Source: Oscillospiraceae bacterium (lineage in GTDB: Bacteria > Bacillota > Clostridia > Oscillospirales > Ruminococcaceae). Taken from it: a DNA stretch of 16,075 bases. A program made the position numbers and the translations under genes. The notes beneath the pieces are model-generated. The model saw only the letters and a program-made list of their open reading frames with translations. It had not been told where the DNA came from and did not search any database. This document shows, piece by piece, positions 1-7,978 of this stretch. Location: contig CAAGCE010000084.1 in assembly GCA_900768245.1 (NCBI GenBank), positions 1 through 16,075 of the forward strand, written 5' to 3'. The stretch's first letter is position 1. The number at the start of each line of letters is the position of its first letter.

Positions 1-288
1 AATTTCTTGACATACGACATGTATGCAAATTCTTGCTTTGCAATAATTGCGAAATTTCTATACAATCTGACGAAAAATCTGACTGCGCATCTGAGGCACT
101 ATGGTTTTTAGAGGTGACCAAAAATATTATAACATACGGAGTTAAATAAGTAAATAGATTACGTTCAAAAAATATACATAAATTAACGCATAATAGATAA
201 CTTTAAACTATATAGTGTATAAATTTGTGCAATATGTTGTCGTATACAAGCCTGAATTTAGATTATTTTACAAAAATGTTTTAAACTA
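1..288. other. AT-rich region without a recognisable gene
   Basis: No reading frame with coding character or a ribosome site is visible on either strand. The stretch is strongly AT-rich. A short direct repeat of TCTGAC lies near 66-82. Short open stretches on the minus strand at 1-110 could be the end of something outside the window, but nothing in them is recognisable. It probably acts as upstream sequence for the promoter at 289-317. Confidence 0.5.
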
Positions 289-317
289 TTGATTTTTATT
301 AATATATATGATATTAT
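289..317 (+). promoter_or_regulatory. Probable sigma-A promoter of the riboswitch-FecR transcript
   Basis: TTGATT at 289-294 and TATTAT at 312-317 are separated by 17 bases. This puts the transcription start near 324, just before the first bases of the riboswitch aptamer. Both boxes are one or two bases from consensus, in very AT-rich DNA, so the call rests mainly on its position. Confidence 0.5.
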
Positions 318-330
318 TTCATTAACAAAT

Positions 331-413
331 TAAAAGGCAAAGCCGATGAAAGTCGGCGTCGCAAAGCACGAGCCTAAGCTTTTGGATCTTCGGGAGTATG
401 GCGGTCGGGCTGC
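331..413 (+). ncRNA. Cyclic-di-GMP-I (GEMM-I) riboswitch aptamer
   Basis: The sequence follows the GEMM-I order: GGCAAAGCC at 336-344, a GAAA tetraloop at 348-351 closed by GAU/GUC, a GCAAAGC segment at 361-367 (the usual tetraloop receptor context), GCCTAAGC at 372-379, then a second hairpin and the conserved 3' block TATGGC-GGTCGGGCTGC at 397-412. In this family the RNA binds one c-di-GMP molecule between the two helices. The last part of the aptamer is also the 5' strand of the terminator at 392-465, so the two folds exclude each other. Bound ligand should therefore block termination and switch the gene on. The family call is strong, the direction of switching is inferred from the overlap. 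A ligand variant such as 3',3'-cGAMP cannot be excluded by eye. Confidence 0.82.
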
Positions 414-465
414 ATTTGTAAGGTAAGACCGAGAATGCAGTCCGCTGCGTACTCCCTTTTTATTT
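392..465 (+). terminator. Riboswitch-controlled intrinsic terminator
   Basis: GGGAGTA (392-398) pairs with TACTCCC (450-456), and inside it the ten bases 407-416 pair fully (one G-U) with 434-443. TTTTTATTT follows at 457-465. The left arm consumes the 3' conserved strand of the c-di-GMP aptamer. A competing CGGTC/GACCG pair (402-406 with 427-431, inner bases) crosses the inner helix and may form in the alternative fold. Confidence 0.75.
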
Positions 466-536
466 AACACACGGTGAATCTGAAAATTTCCTTACGGTTT
501 TTGGATGACCGCATGATCATCAGGAGGCGATACATC

Positions 537-2759
537 ATGAACGTAAAATCAGCTATTGCACAATTGACAGTAAAAACTAAGATCATAATCGGCTGCTGTA
601 TGGCTGTTGCTGCTGCGGCTGCCGTAGTTGTAGGAATTGTTCTCGGACGTGATGAAACATACAGAGTTTTAAAGGTTTTTGAAATGAACGGAAGCTCCGT
701 TATTACAAGAGAAGAACTCGGAGAGCTTGACGCATATGTGGGAATGAATCTTGAAAACGGCGATACTGTCAATGTAGGAGAAGAAAGTACATTGCGCCTT
801 GTTCTCGATAACGATAAATATGTACTTCTCGACAGCGGTACTGTTATGAAGCTCAATGCTGCGGGAAATGCGTCCGACAGCAGAACTTCTATCGAGCTGC
901 AGAAAGGCTCTATCCTTAATGAGATAACAAATCCTCTTTCGGCAAATTCATCTTATGAGGTTGCTACACCAAAGGCAACAATGGCAGTAAGAGGCACAAG
1001 CTTTATTGTTTCCGTTAATGAAAATCCTGACGGCTCATATAACATAAATGTTTATACCCTTGACGGAAAGGTCGAGGTAACTCTCCTTGACTCCGAGGGA
1101 AATCCGACGGATAAAAAGGCTATGGTAAGTGAAGGCTACAGCGTTGCAATAATCACAGAGCCAAATTCAGAAAGCGGAAATCCTGCTGAGATCGACGGAT
1201 CATCTCGCTTTGTTTATATTGATGAAAACGGCATTGTTTCCGAGCTTGGCAATGGTGATGACCCTGTCCGTGAAATAATATATGACCTTATTCCGCAGAA
1301 TTTGAGAATGGTCGCAGTAAATTCCCACGACGGAAGGCTTATGGTGCTTGCCGAAAATATTATCAGAAAGCTTCGGGGTGAAAACACCGATGAGTACACA
1401 GAAGATAAGCCGTCGGCAGGATCGGAAGATGTTACAGGTGATGCAGAAACCGAGCCTGCTGTGACAACTGTTCCGACAGATGAAGAAGAACCTGCGGTAA
1501 CGACAGTACCGACAACTGCCGAAACAGAAGAGGAAACAACTCAGACAGCTTCGCCTGTCCATATCGAGTATACCGACAACAGCACAAATACAAAACCAAC
1601 GGAAAAGACGCAGGATAATACGGATACTTCAAAGACGAGTGAAAAAACAACCACGACTGCTGCAGCTGTTCCCGAAACCGATGCTGATACAACAACGGGA
1701 AAGACAACAACGGGAAAGACAACAACTGCGACCACACCAAAGACAACGACAACTTCAACATCAGGCACAACACCGACCAAACCAACAGCACCTGCCGTAA
1801 CAACCGCTCCCGAAGCCGAAAAATATGAAGTAAGATTTATGTATAACGGTGATCTTATGTATATTGAGAGCGTTAAAAAGGGTGACAGGGTCAGCAGCGT
1901 TCCTGCCCTGCCGGGACTTGACGGCTATACAAGCGAATGGAAGATAGGCACACAGGTATTTGACCCCAACACGGCAATTACAAAGAACATTACCGTATAT
2001 GCGGTATATACGGCAAAGAAATATACAATAACCTATGTTCCAAGCTATGATACAACAATAGTGCTGAAAACAGAACAGGTCGAATATGGCAAAAAGCCAA
2101 GCGGATTTACTCCCGATACCGCAGTTGATACTAACGGTGACGACACCTACGATTATTACCTCTGGGGCTGGGATTCCGTTTTAAACAGCTTTGGAACAGT
2201 TAAAGAAGATGCAGCAATAACAGTTCCGTATGAGCACTACATTGATATATTTGAAGTCAGAGTTACCGATAAGGATACAGTTCTTATCCATAAGCTTTGC
2301 AAAAACGGTGATACGCTGACCCTGCCGACACCTGTATCAGCTCCGGAAGAGGGCTATGAGTTCAAGGGCTGGGGCATGGTAGGCTCAGGCGGAATATTCA
2401 ATACGGGACTTAAAGAAGGCAGCGGTGATCCATTTGAACCGTCAGACCCCGAAAATATGATCTGGAACGGTGTTAAAGCAAGCGGTACAGAGGTAACCTT
2501 AAGCGGCGGAAATACCGCATATATGGCAGTATACAAACCGATCCAGCTTACAGTAACATATATTGCTGACGGCACGACCGTTCACACCGAAAAAGTGAAT
2601 TACGGCACATCGATCTCTGACCTGACATTGCCTACTGTTCCGACAAAGGCAGAGTATACGGGACAATGGACGATAGGCGGCGTTGCTATCGAATCGTGTG
2701 GGGGCAATCATATAAAAGAAAACCTGACGATAACCGCAGTATATACTAAGATACCATAA
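537..2759 (+). CDS. Membrane-anchored FecR-domain protein with Thr-rich stalk and InlB-type repeats
   Basis: The start at 537 is chosen over the upstream GTG at 474 because AGGAGG (521-526) lies just before it. The product has 740 residues. Residues 1-14 are basic, 15-38 form one hydrophobic segment without a clear signal-peptidase site, so a type II membrane anchor with the rest outside is likely. Residues about 65-165 match a FecR domain, including the typical ATPKATMAVRGTSF stretch at 143-156. Residues 285-425 are a Thr/Pro/Glu-rich low-complexity stalk, including a TTTGK repeat. From about 428 to the end come four Listeria-Bacteroides/InlB B-type repeats, each with a KYTITYV- or FMYNGD-like opening and a TVYAVYT-like close. 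No LPXTG motif, dockerin or TonB partner is present, and no FecI-type sigma gene is adjacent. It is likely a surface or adhesion protein switched by c-di-GMP. The binding target is unknown. Confidence 0.8.
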   Translation: MNVKSAIAQLTVKTKIIIGCCMAVAAAAAVVVGIVLGRDETYRVLKVFEMNGSSVITREELGELDAYVGMNLENGDTVNVGEESTLRLVLDNDKYVLLDSGTVMKLNAAGNASDSRTSIELQKGSILNEITNPLSANSSYEVATPKATMAVRGTSFIVSVNENPDGSYNINVYTLDGKVEVTLLDSEGNPTDKKAMVSEGYSVAIITEPNSESGNPAEIDGSSRFVYIDENGIVSELGNGDDPVREIIYDLIPQNLRMVAVNSHDGRLMVLAENIIRKLRGENTDEYTEDKPSAGSEDVTGDAETEPAVTTVPTDEEEPAVTTVPTTAETEEETTQTASPVHIEYTDNSTNTKPTEKTQDNTDTSKTSEKTTTTAAAVPETDADTTTGKTTTGKTTTATTPKTTTTSTSGTTPTKPTAPAVTTAPEAEKYEVRFMYNGDLMYIESVKKGDRVSSVPALPGLDGYTSEWKIGTQVFDPNTAITKNITVYAVYTAKKYTITYVPSYDTTIVLKTEQVEYGKKPSGFTPDTAVDTNGDDTYDYYLWGWDSVLNSFGTVKEDAAITVPYEHYIDIFEVRVTDKDTVLIHKLCKNGDTLTLPTPVSAPEEGYEFKGWGMVGSGGIFNTGLKEGSGDPFEPSDPENMIWNGVKASGTEVTLSGGNTAYMAVYKPIQLTVTYIADGTTVHTEKVNYGTSISDLTLPTVPTKAEYTGQWTIGGVAIESCGGNHIKENLTITAVYTKIP

Positions 2760-2877
2760 ATACAGAAAAAATCTCCTGATACTGATAACAAATTAACCTA
2801 TAGACAAATCCTCGGTTATAATAAATCCATTCAGCTTTGTTGGCTTTGTCTGTAGAAAGATCAGAGATTAGTTTAAG

Positions 2878-2913
2878 AAAACCGCTCGGAACGATTTTGC
2901 TCCGAGCGGTTTT
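2878..2913. terminator. Bidirectional intrinsic terminator
   Basis: A 13-base arm at 2878-2890 (AAAACCGCTCGGA) is the exact reverse complement of 2901-2913, with a 10-base loop. The A/T ends supply a U-tract in both directions. It ends the FecR-protein transcript and also sits at the stop codon of the minus-strand remnant at 2912-3136. Confidence 0.85.
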
Positions 2914-3136
2914 ATCGATCCCTTACAAGGTCATACCAATATGCACAGTCATCAATTTTTCCCGTTCGGACATTTTTCATTCCGAGATGTACATATTTAT
3001 CGCATTTTAATTTGGCGTCCGTATCAAGAATGACCGGACAGCCTCTTTTATTGATAGCTCTGACCCTGATACTCCTTGCATACTGCCGGCATACCTGCGA
3101 AAATATACGGTGTTTTGTTTTGATATGTGCTTTTCG
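2912..3136 (-). pseudogene. Minus-strand coding remnant, family not recognised
   Basis: Reading the minus strand from just after an in-frame TAG at 3137-3139 gives 74 open codons ending in TAA at 2912-2914, directly against a terminator. The C-terminal half has a protein-like composition, with NKRGCPVILDTDAKLKCDK followed by KYVHLGMKNVRTGKIDDC and an aromatic AYWYDLV end. There is no ATG before the domain-like part and no ribosome site in the right place, so this looks like the 3' end of a decayed or truncated gene. A plus-strand frame over the same region (3012-3227) has no ribosome site and unlikely composition. I do not recognise the family. The three Cys residues (16, 33, 45 in this frame) are the only striking residues. 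Confidence 0.35.
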
Positions 3137-3248
3137 CTATGTTCCGACCGCGGCGGCAAGATTTCCCCGAGTTCACAGCAAATTAAATGCCGCCGTTCCC
3201 CCCAAAAATAAAAAACACAAACTATGATAATTGCAGCCGATTTCGTTA

Positions 3249-3277
3249 TTGACAGCGAAAATGTTATTTGCTAAAAT
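3249..3277 (+). promoter_or_regulatory. Sigma-A promoter of the two-component genes
   Basis: A perfect TTGACA (3249-3254) and TAAAAT (3272-3277) are 17 bases apart, giving a start near 3284 and a short leader before the regulator gene at 3311. The good -35 box contrasts with the one missing at the transporter promoter near 5038, which suggests steady basal expression of the sensor pair. Confidence 0.8.
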
Positions 3278-3310
3278 ATTTATATTCGCAGAAAGAACGG
3301 GGGACTTGCA

Positions 3311-3982
3311 ATGTATAAAATTCTTATAATTGAGGACGACCGCACCATTGCGGGGACAGTTAAAAGCAACCTTGAAAAATGGGGCTTTGAAGCACGCTGT
3401 GCCGAAAATTTCAAGGATATAATGAGCGAATTTTCGGAATTTTCACCCCATCTTGTGCTTATGGATATTGGGCTGCCCTTTTATAACGGCTTTTACTGGT
3501 GTTCGGAAATACGGAAAATATCAAAAGTACCCGTTGTTTTTCTTTCCTCAGCGTCGGATAATATGAATATCATTATGGCTATGAATATGGGCGGTGATGA
3601 TTTCATTTCAAAGCCCTTTGACCTGACCGTTCTTATGGCAAAAATTCAGGCAATACTGCGGCGCACCTATGATTTCGGCTCGGAGACCTCCGTTATCACT
3701 CATAAAGGTGCTATGCTGAATGTTGCGGACGCTGCGCTTTGCTATAACGGCGAAAAGATAGACCTTACAAAAAATGAATACAGGATCCTGCTCACCTTGC
3801 TTGAAAACAAAGGCAAGGTGGTCAGCAGAGATCTTCTTATGAACAAGCTTTGGGAAACGGACAGCTATGTTGACGAAAACACTCTTACGGTGAATGTGTC
3901 AAGGCTGAGAAAAAAGCTTGAAAGATCGGGACTGACCGACTTCATCGAAACGAGATCGGGTATGGGTTATATAGTGGAGTAA
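3311..3982 (+). CDS. BceR-like response regulator, OmpR/PhoB family
   Basis: A DNA-binding response regulator of 223 residues. The receiver domain covers about 1-115, with acidic residues at 8-10, the phospho-acceptor Asp52 (LVLMDIGLP), and Lys101 in the SKPF motif. The winged-helix domain covers about 125-222, with the usual NEYRILLTLLENKGKVVSRD and NTLTVNVSRLRKKL stretches. GGGGGA at about 3299-3304 precedes the ATG. The kinase gene starts three bases after the stop, so the two are co-transcribed and translationally close. Family membership with BceR/VirR-type regulators of cell-wall antibiotic response is inferred from sequence style and from the kinase-ATPase-permease genes that follow. 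Its likely target is the TTACA-N4-TGTAA operator at 4970-4983. Confidence 0.9.
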   Translation: MYKILIIEDDRTIAGTVKSNLEKWGFEARCAENFKDIMSEFSEFSPHLVLMDIGLPFYNGFYWCSEIRKISKVPVVFLSSASDNMNIIMAMNMGGDDFISKPFDLTVLMAKIQAILRRTYDFGSETSVITHKGAMLNVADAALCYNGEKIDLTKNEYRILLTLLENKGKVVSRDLLMNKLWETDSYVDENTLTVNVSRLRKKLERSGLTDFIETRSGMGYIVE

Positions 3983-3985
3983 AAA

Positions 3986-4966
3986 ATGTTTGGCGGATAT
4001 ATTGCATCTCACAAAAAGGGTATTATAGTTTGGGTCATCGTATGTGCTGTATTTGCACTTGTTTTTTCGCTTTACGGGCTGCCTGTGCTGCCCGTGCTTT
4101 ACGGCACTTTGCTGAGCGGATTTTTCGGAGCGGTATTTTTTATTTTTGACTTTGTTTCGTACCGCAGGAAATGCATTGCTCTTCAAAGCCTTTCCGAAAA
4201 AATAACTATTGCGGCAGATGAGCTGCCAATGCCCGAAAACAGCATTGAAAAAGAGTATGAAAGGCTTATAGGTATACTTTATGAGGCACTTAAAACGTCA
4301 GAAAACAGTTCGGCTGAAAAGCTTTCCGATATGACGGATTACTATACTATGTGGGTGCATCAGATAAAAACCCCTATTGCCGCTATGGGACTTATCCTGC
4401 AAAGCGGTGACGCTCCGGAATACAGCGAGCTGGCGGAAAATCTGCAAAAGATAGAGCAGTATGCGGATATGGTGCTTTGTTATCTCAGACTTGACAGCGA
4501 CAGCAGCGACCTTGTTATAAAAGAATATGACCTTGACAGCATTGTAAGGCAGGCCGTGCGGAAATTTTCATCTCAGTTTATACGCAGGAGATTAAAGCTT
4601 GTGTATGGACCTCTTGACAAAACTGTTCTTACAGATGAAAAATGGCTGCTTTTTGTTATTGAGCAGGTCATTTCAAATGCTGTGAAATACACTCCGTCGG
4701 GAGAGGTCAGGATATACTGCGAAGAACCGCTGACACTTTGCATAGAGGACACGGGTATAGGCATTGAGGCAGAGGATATTCCCCGTATTTTTGAAAAGGG
4801 CTACACGGGCTGCAACGGCAGGCTTGACAAAAAAGCAAGCGGTATAGGCTTATATCTCTGCAAAAAAATATGTGACAGGCTCGGACACGGCATTGCTGCC
4901 GAAAGTGACGGCAGCGGCACAGCTGTCAGGCTGATGCTTGAAGCTCATAAGCTCGAAATAGAATGA
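3986..4966 (+). CDS. BceS-like intramembrane-sensing histidine kinase
   Basis: The protein has 326 residues and the compact plan of Bce-type kinases: two membrane helices near the N-terminus (about 12-30 and 35-58) joined by only a few residues, and no extracellular sensor domain. The H-box is YYTMWVHQIKTPIAAM with phospho-acceptor His125. The ATPase domain follows, with the N-box around EQVISNAVKYTPSG, the G1 box DTGIGIEAEDIPRIF and the G2 box ASGIGLYLCKKI. Known members do not sense the peptide themselves but read the activity of the partner ABC transporter through direct contact, and that is inferred here. GGAG at 3976-3979 serves as ribosome site. The next gene starts about 100 bases later behind its own promoter. 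Confidence 0.9.
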   Translation: MFGGYIASHKKGIIVWVIVCAVFALVFSLYGLPVLPVLYGTLLSGFFGAVFFIFDFVSYRRKCIALQSLSEKITIAADELPMPENSIEKEYERLIGILYEALKTSENSSAEKLSDMTDYYTMWVHQIKTPIAAMGLILQSGDAPEYSELAENLQKIEQYADMVLCYLRLDSDSSDLVIKEYDLDSIVRQAVRKFSSQFIRRRLKLVYGPLDKTVLTDEKWLLFVIEQVISNAVKYTPSGEVRIYCEEPLTLCIEDTGIGIEAEDIPRIFEKGYTGCNGRLDKKASGIGLYLCKKICDRLGHGIAAESDGSGTAVRLMLEAHKLEIE

Positions 4967-4969
4967 CCC

Positions 4970-5043
4970 TTACAAAAATGTAAGCTTTTACGGGAAAATG
5001 TAAGCCTTTTCAATGGCGGACATTTTCCCTTTTCTGATATAAT
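4970..5043 (+). promoter_or_regulatory. BceR-type operator pair and activator-dependent promoter
   Basis: TTACA-AAAA-TGTAA at 4970-4983 (palindromic through CTTAC...GTAAG) matches the TNACA-N4-TGTAA site known for Bacillus BceR-like regulators. A second, weaker copy, TTACG...TGTAA, lies at 4988-5003, and its TGTAA half begins exactly 20 bases after that of the first, i.e. two helical turns on the same face. The -10 box is a perfect TATAAT at 5038-5043, but no acceptable -35 box lies 16-18 bases upstream, as expected for a promoter needing the activator. Transcription should start near 5050, leaving only a very short leader before the ATPase gene. Confidence 0.75.
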
Positions 5044-5065
5044 GGGTTCAGAAAGGATGATAACA

Positions 5066-5827
5066 ATGTCAATGCTTGAAGTAACAAACGTAAAAAAGAC
5101 ATACACCTCCCGTATTGGAGCGGCAAAGGTGGAGGCTCTTAAAAAAGTAACATTCACAGCCGAAAAGGGCGAATATATTGCAGTTATGGGCGAGAGCGGT
5201 TCGGGAAAAACAACTCTTCTAAATATCCTTGCAGCACTTGACAAGCCGACCGGCGGAACAGTTATGCTTGACGGCACAGAGCTTTCAAAGGTAAAGGAAA
5301 AGGAAACCGCAAAATTCAGACGTGATAATCTTGGATTTGTTTTTCAGGAGTTCAATCTCCTTGATACATTTACCGTAAGGGACAATATCCTTCTGCCGCT
5401 GGTGCTTATGGGAATGAACTATCCCGAAATGGAGAAAAAGCTTATGCCCGTTGCGGAAAAGCTTGGTATAGCTCAGCTTCTTGACAAATATCCGTATGAA
5501 ATATCGGGCGGACAGAAACAGCGTGCCGCTGCGGCAAGAGCTATCATAACCGAGCCTAAGCTTCTTCTTGCTGACGAACCCACCGGTGCTCTTGACTCAA
5601 AGGCTTCCGATGAGCTTCTTTCCGTGTTTTCAAAGCTTAATGCCGACGGTCAGACTATCCTTATGGTAACACATTCCGTAAAGGCGGCAAGCCACGCAAA
5701 CAGAGTGCTTTTCATCAAGGACGGAGAGGTCTTTCACCAGATATACCGCGGCGGCTGCGGCAATGAGGAGCTTTACAAAAAAATATCCGATACACTTACT
5801 CTTATTGCTGCGGGAGGTGCGGTATAA
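5066..5827 (+). CDS. BceA-like ABC transporter ATP-binding protein
   Basis: The start at 5066 is chosen because AAAGGA (5052-5057) lies eight bases ahead; an ATG at 5042 overlaps the -10 box and cannot be the start. The product has 253 residues. Walker A is GESGSGKTT at 42-50, the Q-loop Gln is 94, the signature is ISGGQ at 146-150 (Ile in place of the usual Leu), Walker B is LLLADEP at 166-172 and the switch His is 203. It is of the MacB/LolD type that pairs with FtsX-like permeases. Its stop overlaps the permease start by one base (TAATG). With the permease it should remove or shield lipid-II-cycle intermediates from peptide antibiotics, and signal flux to the kinase. Confidence 0.92.
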   Translation: MSMLEVTNVKKTYTSRIGAAKVEALKKVTFTAEKGEYIAVMGESGSGKTTLLNILAALDKPTGGTVMLDGTELSKVKEKETAKFRRDNLGFVFQEFNLLDTFTVRDNILLPLVLMGMNYPEMEKKLMPVAEKLGIAQLLDKYPYEISGGQKQRAAAARAIITEPKLLLADEPTGALDSKASDELLSVFSKLNADGQTILMVTHSVKAASHANRVLFIKDGEVFHQIYRGGCGNEELYKKISDTLTLIAAGGAV

Positions 5828-7848
5828 TGAACACGATGTTTTTATACCCTAAGCTTGCGCTGAACGGCATAAAAAAGAACCGCCGCATATATCTGCCGTA
5901 CATTCTGACCTGCTCGGGAATGGTGATGATGTACTATATCACGTCATTTCTTACAGTGAGCAGCTTTGTCAGGGAGATGAGGGGCGGCTCTGTAATGCAG
6001 CAGCTTTTGTTTTTCGGCTGCGGAGTAATGGTAGTGTTCTCAGCAATATTCCTTTTCTACACAAATTCATTCATTATCCGCCGCAGAAAAACTGAGCTTG
6101 GCTTATACAACATTCTCGGTATGGATAAGCGGAATATTTCAAGGATACTTTTGTGCGAAACCCTGATGATCTATGTTATCTCAACAGTTCTCGGACTTGC
6201 CTGCGGAATACTTTTTTCAAAGCTTGCGGAGCTTGCCCTTACAAAAATGCTTGGGGGAGCGGCACAGTACACTTTTAATGCAGAGCCAAAGTCCATTATT
6301 CACGCTGTTGTTTATTATGCGGTTATATTTCTGCTCATTCTGATAAATTCACTCCGTCAGATACATCTTTCAAATCCGATAGAGCTTATGCGCAGTGAGA
6401 ATTCAGGCGAAAAGCCGCCGAAAGCAAATTATTTTCTTGCGGTTTCAGGCATTTTGATACTTGCGGCTGCATATTTTATGGCGGTATATATAAAAGATCC
6501 GCTCGGTGCGGTCTTCGCATTCTTTTTAGCCGTTCTTATGGTAATTGCGGCAACGTATATGCTGTTTATCTCAGGCTCGGTAGCGTTTTGCAAGGTGCTT
6601 CAGAAAAATAAAAAATACTACTACAGGACAAATCATTTTATTTCCGTTTCACAAATGGCATACCGAATGAAAAGAAACGGAGCAGGTCTTGCGTCCATAT
6701 GTATTTTGTCAACAATGGTGCTTGTAACGCTGTCGTCGACTATATGCCTTTATATCGGTGAGGAGAGCATTCTGCATATGCGCTATCCGAGAAATATCGT
6801 TCTCGACACCTATTCCGTTGATGAAAAAATGACATCATTAAGCTATAAGGCTGTTAATGATGCATTGGAAAAGTACGGTGAAATACCTGAAAATATCCTG
6901 CATTACAGCTATCTTGACATTGCGGGTGAATTTGTTGACGATAAGGTAATACTTGGACCGGAAAAAGTAAATAACGGTATGAGTCCCGATGTAAGACAGA
7001 TGTTCATTCTTGCCGTGTCCGATTACAACAGACTTATGGACAAAAACGTTAGCCTTTCCGACGGTGAGGCTGTTATGTATACGACCAAAAGCGATTACAC
7101 CTTCGATACGGTCACACTTGACGGATTCGGCACATTTAAAATAACGGAAAGGGCAGAGGATTTTGTTTCAAACGGAGTAGATGCAATGCAGATGGTTCCG
7201 TCGGTATTCCTTTTTGTAAAGGACGAAGCAGTCGTACGGCAGATATACGATCTCCGGCTTGAAGCATACGGTGAAAACCATTCCGATATGCACGATTACT
7301 ACGGCTTTGACCTTAGCTGTGACAAGGATAAGCAGATAGAAATAGGCAATGAGATTTTTGATAATATCGTAAAGCTCAAAGAAGAAAATCCCGACATCTG
7401 GAGCGGTGTTTCGCTTGATTGCCTTGAAAAGGACAGAACAGATTTTTATGCATTATACGGCGGTTTGTTTTTCCTCGGCATACTTCTCGGCTCGGTATTT
7501 ATTGCGGCAGCGGTGCTGATAATGTATTACAAGCAAATTTCCGAGGGCTTTGAGGACAAATCAAAATTCGGTATACTTCAGAAGGTCGGAATGACAAAGG
7601 ACGAAATACGAAAAAGCATTAATTCACAGGTGCTGACGGTATTTTTTGCACCTCTTGCAGCGGCAGGTATTCATATGATATTTGCGTTCGGCATAATTGC
7701 AAGGCTTCTGACGCTGTTCGGACTGTATAACACAGGACTGCTGGCTGTTGTTACGATATGCTGTTACCTTGTATTCGGTCTGCTTTACACGGCGGTATAC
7801 CTTATCACATCAGGCAGCTATTACAAAATAGTGAGCAGCGACATATGA
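5827..7848 (+). CDS. BceB-like FtsX-family ABC transporter permease
   Basis: A 673-residue membrane protein with the Bce permease layout: a first helix near 20-45, a group of helices up to about residue 320, a large soluble segment of roughly 200 residues (about 320-545) and three closing helices to the end. In known BceB proteins the big domain is extracellular and decides which peptide antibiotic is recognised. The N-terminal LYPKLALNGIKKNRRIYLPY stretch is typical. It overlaps the ATPase stop by one base and the following 42-residue peptide gene by four (ATGA). Which antibiotic is handled (bacitracin, a lantibiotic, a host peptide) cannot be read from the sequence. Confidence 0.9.
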   Translation: MNTMFLYPKLALNGIKKNRRIYLPYILTCSGMVMMYYITSFLTVSSFVREMRGGSVMQQLLFFGCGVMVVFSAIFLFYTNSFIIRRRKTELGLYNILGMDKRNISRILLCETLMIYVISTVLGLACGILFSKLAELALTKMLGGAAQYTFNAEPKSIIHAVVYYAVIFLLILINSLRQIHLSNPIELMRSENSGEKPPKANYFLAVSGILILAAAYFMAVYIKDPLGAVFAFFLAVLMVIAATYMLFISGSVAFCKVLQKNKKYYYRTNHFISVSQMAYRMKRNGAGLASICILSTMVLVTLSSTICLYIGEESILHMRYPRNIVLDTYSVDEKMTSLSYKAVNDALEKYGEIPENILHYSYLDIAGEFVDDKVILGPEKVNNGMSPDVRQMFILAVSDYNRLMDKNVSLSDGEAVMYTTKSDYTFDTVTLDGFGTFKITERAEDFVSNGVDAMQMVPSVFLFVKDEAVVRQIYDLRLEAYGENHSDMHDYYGFDLSCDKDKQIEIGNEIFDNIVKLKEENPDIWSGVSLDCLEKDRTDFYALYGGLFFLGILLGSVFIAAAVLIMYYKQISEGFEDKSKFGILQKVGMTKDEIRKSINSQVLTVFFAPLAAAGIHMIFAFGIIARLLTLFGLYNTGLLAVVTICCYLVFGLLYTAVYLITSGSYYKIVSSDI

Positions 7849-7973
7849 AAAAGCTTTTGTATCTTGCCGAGCTTGGACTGCTTGCGATACCGGTATTTCT
7901 GGCAGTTATCATATTTTCGGCATTGAGCTTCATATTTGACATTGGGGAGAAAATTTTCGGAAAAAGCAGGTGA
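7845..7973 (+). CDS. 42-residue single-span membrane peptide in the Bce operon
   Basis: The ATG at 7845 overlaps the permease stop (ATGA), and the TGA at 7971-7973 overlaps the ribosome site of the next gene, so the frame is embedded in a tightly coupled operon. The peptide starts MKKLLYLAELG, has one hydrophobic helix of about 20 residues (about 10-31) and ends in a short charged tail (GEKIFGKSR). No family is recognised. The position between permease and glycosyltransferase suggests a small accessory subunit or regulator of either. It could alternatively be a translational-coupling spacer. The double overlap and the lack of stops argue for a real gene. Confidence 0.7.
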   Translation: MKKLLYLAELGLLAIPVFLAVIIFSALSFIFDIGEKIFGKSR

Positions 7974-7978
7974 CAAAA

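Noticed and set aside
474..536. GTG at 474 as the start of the FecR-domain protein
   Set aside because: It lies just behind the terminator with no ribosome site, while the ATG at 537 has a near-perfect AGGAGG.
1541..1780. Long minus-strand frames opposite the Thr-rich stalk
   Set aside because: They arise from the repetitive ACA/ACN codons read in reverse (Val-rich shadows) and carry no ribosome sites.
3012..3227. Open frame of 71 codons on the plus strand
   Set aside because: It has no ribosome site and an unlikely composition, and it lies over a more protein-like minus-strand remnant.
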